A stretch of 9,179 bases of DNA from an uncultured Bacteroidota bacterium (GTDB lineage Bacteria; Bacteroidota; Rhodothermia; Rhodothermales; UBA10348). The notes below the pieces were generated by a model. The model did no database searches, was not told where the DNA came from, and worked only from the letters and a program-made list of their open reading frames with translations. The stretch is from assembly GCA_937893205.1 (NCBI GenBank), contig CALBJU010000270.1, positions 1 to 9,179 on the forward strand, given 5' to 3'. The position numbers and the translations under genes are program-made. Below are positions 6,479-9,179 of the stretch, piece after piece. The stretch's first letter is position 1. Each line of letters begins with the position of its first letter.

Positions 6479-7458
6479 CGACCTGCTGCGATTTCTGGTG
6501 AACGGCCCGCGTCAGGGCGGCCTCGCAAACCCTCCAGCGCTGCAGACATCACGGAGCGTCTGGAAAGGTGACAATAGGATATCAGATCTCCTCCAAATCG
6601 TCTTTTGAATTCTGCAATGTTCGGAGTATTTGAGCCCATAAGATCCATTCGGCGAACGTTTTTGGCGTGAAGGAACTGCTGAGCGTGTGCCGTAAGAACA
6701 GTCATGGAAGGGCCCCGAACGCTACCGGTAAGCCAGCACCATGCAGTTGCTGAATTCAGCAATAGGACCATTCCGGCCTCGAGGCGTCCGTTCTCTCGGT
6801 TTCTGAGTCCGACTGCAGCTGCAAGGCCGCGCTTGATAAGCGATTCAGCAAACGCGCTCAAAATGAATGGATTCAGGGCCATTTTGCGACCACTCTGCTT
6901 GTATCCCTCAGCTGTCATCGCAGCAATCTGCTCAACATCAACGCTGTCGTCCAGGAACTCGTATTCCTTCGAATGTTTTCGAAATGTACGTCTGCTGGAA
7001 GACGACCATTCAGCAATAGCCTCTTCCAAGGGGGCATTCCTCAACGCATAGGTGAAGCGCTTCTGAACTGTGAAGCCATCAAGACTCGAATCAGACCCAA
7101 AATATTCCGGGTCAAGAGAGAACAAGCGCGAGTAGGGAAGCGCCTCAACCGATTTATTCAACAAAGCAACCGCGGCATCGCGCTCCGTAACGGTCGCTTT
7201 CGGATCTAACAAAATAGCGGAGTAGGGAGAGAAAGGAGGTACCACAATGTCCTTCAGAGGGCCCCTCGATCGCACAATGACGCGTGCAGTGAGCACGTCC
7301 CCAACTACCACTGTGGAAGTTTGCCAACCGAAAAGCTCTGCAAGCGATTCGATAAACTCGAAATCACAAAATGGGGAGGCGACATGCTGCGCAGAGTACC
7401 TTTTATCCCAAACGCTGGCCGCGTCCGCGGCATTTGAAATGACGCGAAGAGCCATCAT
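6475..7458 (-). CDS. GNAT-fold / FemAB-like acyltransferase
   Basis: The product of 327 residues resembles the two-domain GNAT proteins of the FemAB/Acetyltransf_6 group, which transfer acyl or aminoacyl groups in cell-wall and polysaccharide synthesis. The N-terminal half has S-P-F-C-D-F-E-F-I (28-36) and an F-S-P-Y-S (76-80) patch. The linker is basic (S-S-R-R-T-F-R-K-H, 154-162). The C-terminal GNAT domain has A-G-M-V-L-L (228-233), W-C-W-L-T-G-S (240-246) and the hallmark D-L-M-G-S-N-T-P-N-I-A-E-F-K-R-R-F-G-G (272-290), where substrate and acyl donor meet in this family. There is no signal peptide or membrane segment, so it should be cytoplasmic. The last about 25 residues are basic and low in complexity. 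The ATG at 7458 overlaps the hslU stop as ATGA; a second ATG follows directly. The context with a flippase suggests decoration of an envelope glycan, but the substrate is unknown. Confidence 0.8.
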   Translation of the reverse strand: MMALRVISNAADAASVWDKRYSAQHVASPFCDFEFIESLAELFGWQTSTVVVGDVLTARVIVRSRGPLKDIVVPPFSPYSAILLDPKATVTERDAAVALLNKSVEALPYSRLFSLDPEYFGSDSSLDGFTVQKRFTYALRNAPLEEAIAEWSSSSRRTFRKHSKEYEFLDDSVDVEQIAAMTAEGYKQSGRKMALNPFILSAFAESLIKRGLAAAVGLRNRENGRLEAGMVLLLNSATAWCWLTGSVRGPSMTVLTAHAQQFLHAKNVRRMDLMGSNTPNIAEFKRRFGGDLISYCHLSRRSVMSAALEGLRGRPDAGRSPEIAAGR

Positions 7459-8879
7459 AGGATGTATTGACTCAGGTCTCGATTTTCTACCACCTCGGCC
7501 AATTTCGAAAGGACAAGATCACGATCGACCAGAAAATGATCGTCGCGCATCGCATCTGGTACGTCGAACAGAATATCTTCGAGGAGGGTCGTAAGAATGG
7601 TGTGCAGACGCCGGGCCCCGATATTTTCGACGTCCTCGTTTACAGCGGCGGCCATGTGTGCTACTTCCCTCACGGCTTCATCGGTAAACTCTACATCGAC
7701 ACCCTCGGACTCTAACAATGCCTTGTACTGCTTTAAAAGGGCGTTCTGGGGAACCGTCAGAATCTTGTAAAAATCTTCTTCCGTAAGACTATCCAGCTCA
7801 ACCCTGATCGGAAACCGACCCTGCAATTCCGGGATTAAATCGCTGGGTTTTGCTATGTGAAAAGCGCCGCTCGCGATAAAGAGAATATGATCAGTCTTGA
7901 CCATTCCATACTTCGTATTGACACTTGAGCCCTCCACAATGGGAAGTAGGTCACGTTGAACACCTTCTCGAGATACATCTGGGCCAGATTTCCCCGCCCC
8001 CCCTCGCGTCGCCACTTTGTCTATTTCATCGATGAACACGATGCCCGATTGCTGGACCCGTTCAAGTGCCTGCTTGGTCACTTTGTCCATGTCGATGAGT
8101 TTTTGAGCTTCCGCCTGGGTCAGTATTTCGCGAGCCTCCGCGACGGGAACGCGACGCTTCTTGCTCTTTTTCCCACCCAGATTTCCAAAAATATCCTGCA
8201 TGTTGACTCCCATTTCCTCCATGCCCATGGGTCCAAATACCTGAAGCATGGGAGATTGATCGCTGGAAACCTCAATCTCAATTTCCCTCTCGTCCAGATC
8301 GCCGTCACGCAATTTCTTCCTGAACTTGTCACGCGTTCGAGTCCTGAGAACATGGTCGTCGATGGATGCAGCGCCCACCTGCGCCGCTGGTTGTCCTTGC
8401 TGCATCTCAAATCCGGGCGTCGTGATGACAGGGACTTTTGACAGGACGACGGGAGCTGGGGGAATGAGGATGTCCAGTATTCGATCTTCAGCCCTCTGGA
8501 CCGCCTTTTCTTGGACGGATGAGCTGTGTTCCTCGCGGACCATGTTGATGGCAATATCACACAGATCACGGATCATCGAATCAACGTCTCTGCCCACATA
8601 GCCAACCTCGGTAAACTTGGTTGCCTCAACTTTGACGAACGGTGCTCCTGATAGCTTTGCCAGTCGGCGGGCAATCTCCGTTTTACCAACGCCCGTCGGG
8701 CCGATCATGATGATATTATTCGGCATGATCTCATCGCGCATTTCAGCAGACGCGTTGAGGCGTCGCCATCGATTGCGCAGCGCAATGGCCACACTCTTTT
8801 TAGCTTCGTGTTGACCGATGATGTACCGATCCAGCTCACCAACGATTTGGTGGGGTGTCAGCTCGTTTTGAATCGTCAT
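7455..8879 (-). CDS. hslU: ATP-dependent protease ATPase subunit HslU (ClpY)
   Basis: HslU is the hexameric AAA+ unfoldase that feeds substrates into the HslV peptidase and removes misfolded or regulatory proteins in the cytoplasm. The 474-residue chain is slightly longer than E. coli HslU (about 443) because of the I-domain. Seen in order: N-terminal T-P-H-Q-I-V (8-13), Walker A G-P-T-G-V-G-K-T (60-67), pore motif G-Y-V-G-R-D (93-98), the I-domain (about 110-245), Walker B I-V-F-I-D-E (280-285), G-R-F-P-I-R with the arginine finger R355 (354-359), sensor-2 G-A-R-R-L (421-425), and the C-terminal D-L-S-Q-Y-I-L that docks into HslV. All functional residues are present. The ATG at 8879 gives the standard N-terminus; no Shine-Dalgarno is visible. 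The gene upstream is not hslV, and the stop overlaps the following acyltransferase start (ATGA). Confidence 0.98.
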   Translation of the reverse strand: MTIQNELTPHQIVGELDRYIIGQHEAKKSVAIALRNRWRRLNASAEMRDEIMPNNIIMIGPTGVGKTEIARRLAKLSGAPFVKVEATKFTEVGYVGRDVDSMIRDLCDIAINMVREEHSSSVQEKAVQRAEDRILDILIPPAPVVLSKVPVITTPGFEMQQGQPAAQVGAASIDDHVLRTRTRDKFRKKLRDGDLDEREIEIEVSSDQSPMLQVFGPMGMEEMGVNMQDIFGNLGGKKSKKRRVPVAEAREILTQAEAQKLIDMDKVTKQALERVQQSGIVFIDEIDKVATRGGAGKSGPDVSREGVQRDLLPIVEGSSVNTKYGMVKTDHILFIASGAFHIAKPSDLIPELQGRFPIRVELDSLTEEDFYKILTVPQNALLKQYKALLESEGVDVEFTDEAVREVAHMAAAVNEDVENIGARRLHTILTTLLEDILFDVPDAMRDDHFLVDRDLVLSKLAEVVENRDLSQYIL

Positions 8880-8912
8880 GAATAAACAGAATTAACGGGT
8901 GGGGTGAATCGA

Positions 8913-9179
8913 TTACGACTCTGAATACTCGGTCTCATTGTATTCAGAATCATCGTATGTGAGCTCGGTATCTGAATCTGACCCGTCATCATTTGTCTTC
9001 GGGTATTCGTCATAATACTCGTCATGGGAGTCCGCGTCGGCGGCAGCGTGAGCTTCCTTGATCCGGGCGACGTCCGGATGCTCTTCATTCATCATGAGTA
9101 CAGTGTAGTTGTGCGGAAAGCCTCTACGTTTCTCGAGCCAAACCGCTCCAGCTTCCTCAAGGTCGTTGATCAGCGTTTT
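8913..9179 (-). CDS. C-terminal part of a winged-helix-like protein with an acidic tail (5' end outside window)
   Basis: The minus-strand frame is open from the window edge to TAG at 8915-8913, giving 88 visible residues, so the gene starts outside. The first visible part, L-I-N-D-L-E-E-A-G-A-V-W-L-E-K-R-R-G (3-20) followed by P-H-N-Y-T-V-L, looks like the last helix and beta-wing of a winged helix-turn-helix DNA-binding domain (compare the common pattern L-x-x-L-E-x-x-G-x-V...R-R-G-x-P-x-x-Y). It then runs into a short helix-like segment (residues 29-46) and a low-complexity tail. Of the last 41 residues 17 are Asp or Glu and 6 are Tyr. The tail is probably disordered. An ATG inside the frame at 9095 exists, but the upstream continuation is clearly coding. 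The stop lies 33 bp before hslU, which suggests one operon. The family assignment is tentative, since the N-terminal part is missing. Confidence 0.65.
   Translation of the reverse strand, partial: KTLINDLEEAGAVWLEKRRGFPHNYTVLMMNEEHPDVARIKEAHAAADADSHDEYYDEYPKTNDDGSDSDTELTYDDSEYNETEYSES

Noticed and set aside
7956..8441. 161-codon plus-strand open frame opposite hslU
   Set aside because: Antisense to intact hslU; His/Phe/Arg-rich composition typical of a shadow frame.

Overview
The window is an ordinary, densely coded bacterial chromosome segment of about 50% GC by eye. It holds nine protein-coding genes (one cut at each edge) and one tRNA. Two weak clues point towards the Bacteroidota/Rhodothermota side of the tree: the tRNA promoter matches the Bacteroidota type (TTG, 20 bp, TAnnTTTG), and most genes lack a Shine-Dalgarno sequence. 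The hslU gene is compatible with a rhodothermal or balneolal relative. This placement is tentative, because no rRNA or other marker is present.

Left part (1-2403). The 3' end of surE (nucleotidase) is followed after 9 bp by an OsmC-family peroxidase-like gene, both on the + strand. They converge on a minus-strand pair: folD (one-carbon/folate metabolism) and, after its stop, a small unrecognised ORF of 100 codons. A 229-bp spacer separates folD from the tRNA and carries the tRNA promoter.

Middle (2404-2527). A tRNA-Gly(GCC) without an encoded CCA is followed by a 17-bp perfect hairpin. The hairpin appears to terminate both the tRNA transcript and the long minus-strand operon that converges on it.

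Right part (2526-9179). One minus-strand operon, read from right to left, contains: the C-terminal end of a winged-helix-like protein with a very acidic, tyrosine-rich tail; hslU (AAA+ unfoldase of the HslUV protease); a GNAT/FemAB-like acyltransferase; a large polytopic membrane protein resembling GT-C glycosyltransferases/DUF6798; a polysaccharide flippase (Wzx/MATE-like); and a putative lipoprotein of the endonuclease/exonuclease/phosphatase family. Spacing is tight, with ATGA and GTGA stop/start overlaps at two junctions, so the genes are very likely co-transcribed and partly translationally coupled. The last four genes look like a small cell-envelope glycan module attached behind a protein quality-control gene. 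I found no CRISPR array, insertion sequence, phage gene or clearly undescribed system. The most unusual points are the coupling of hslU to envelope genes, the absence of hslV directly upstream of hslU, and the acidic-tailed regulator-like protein.
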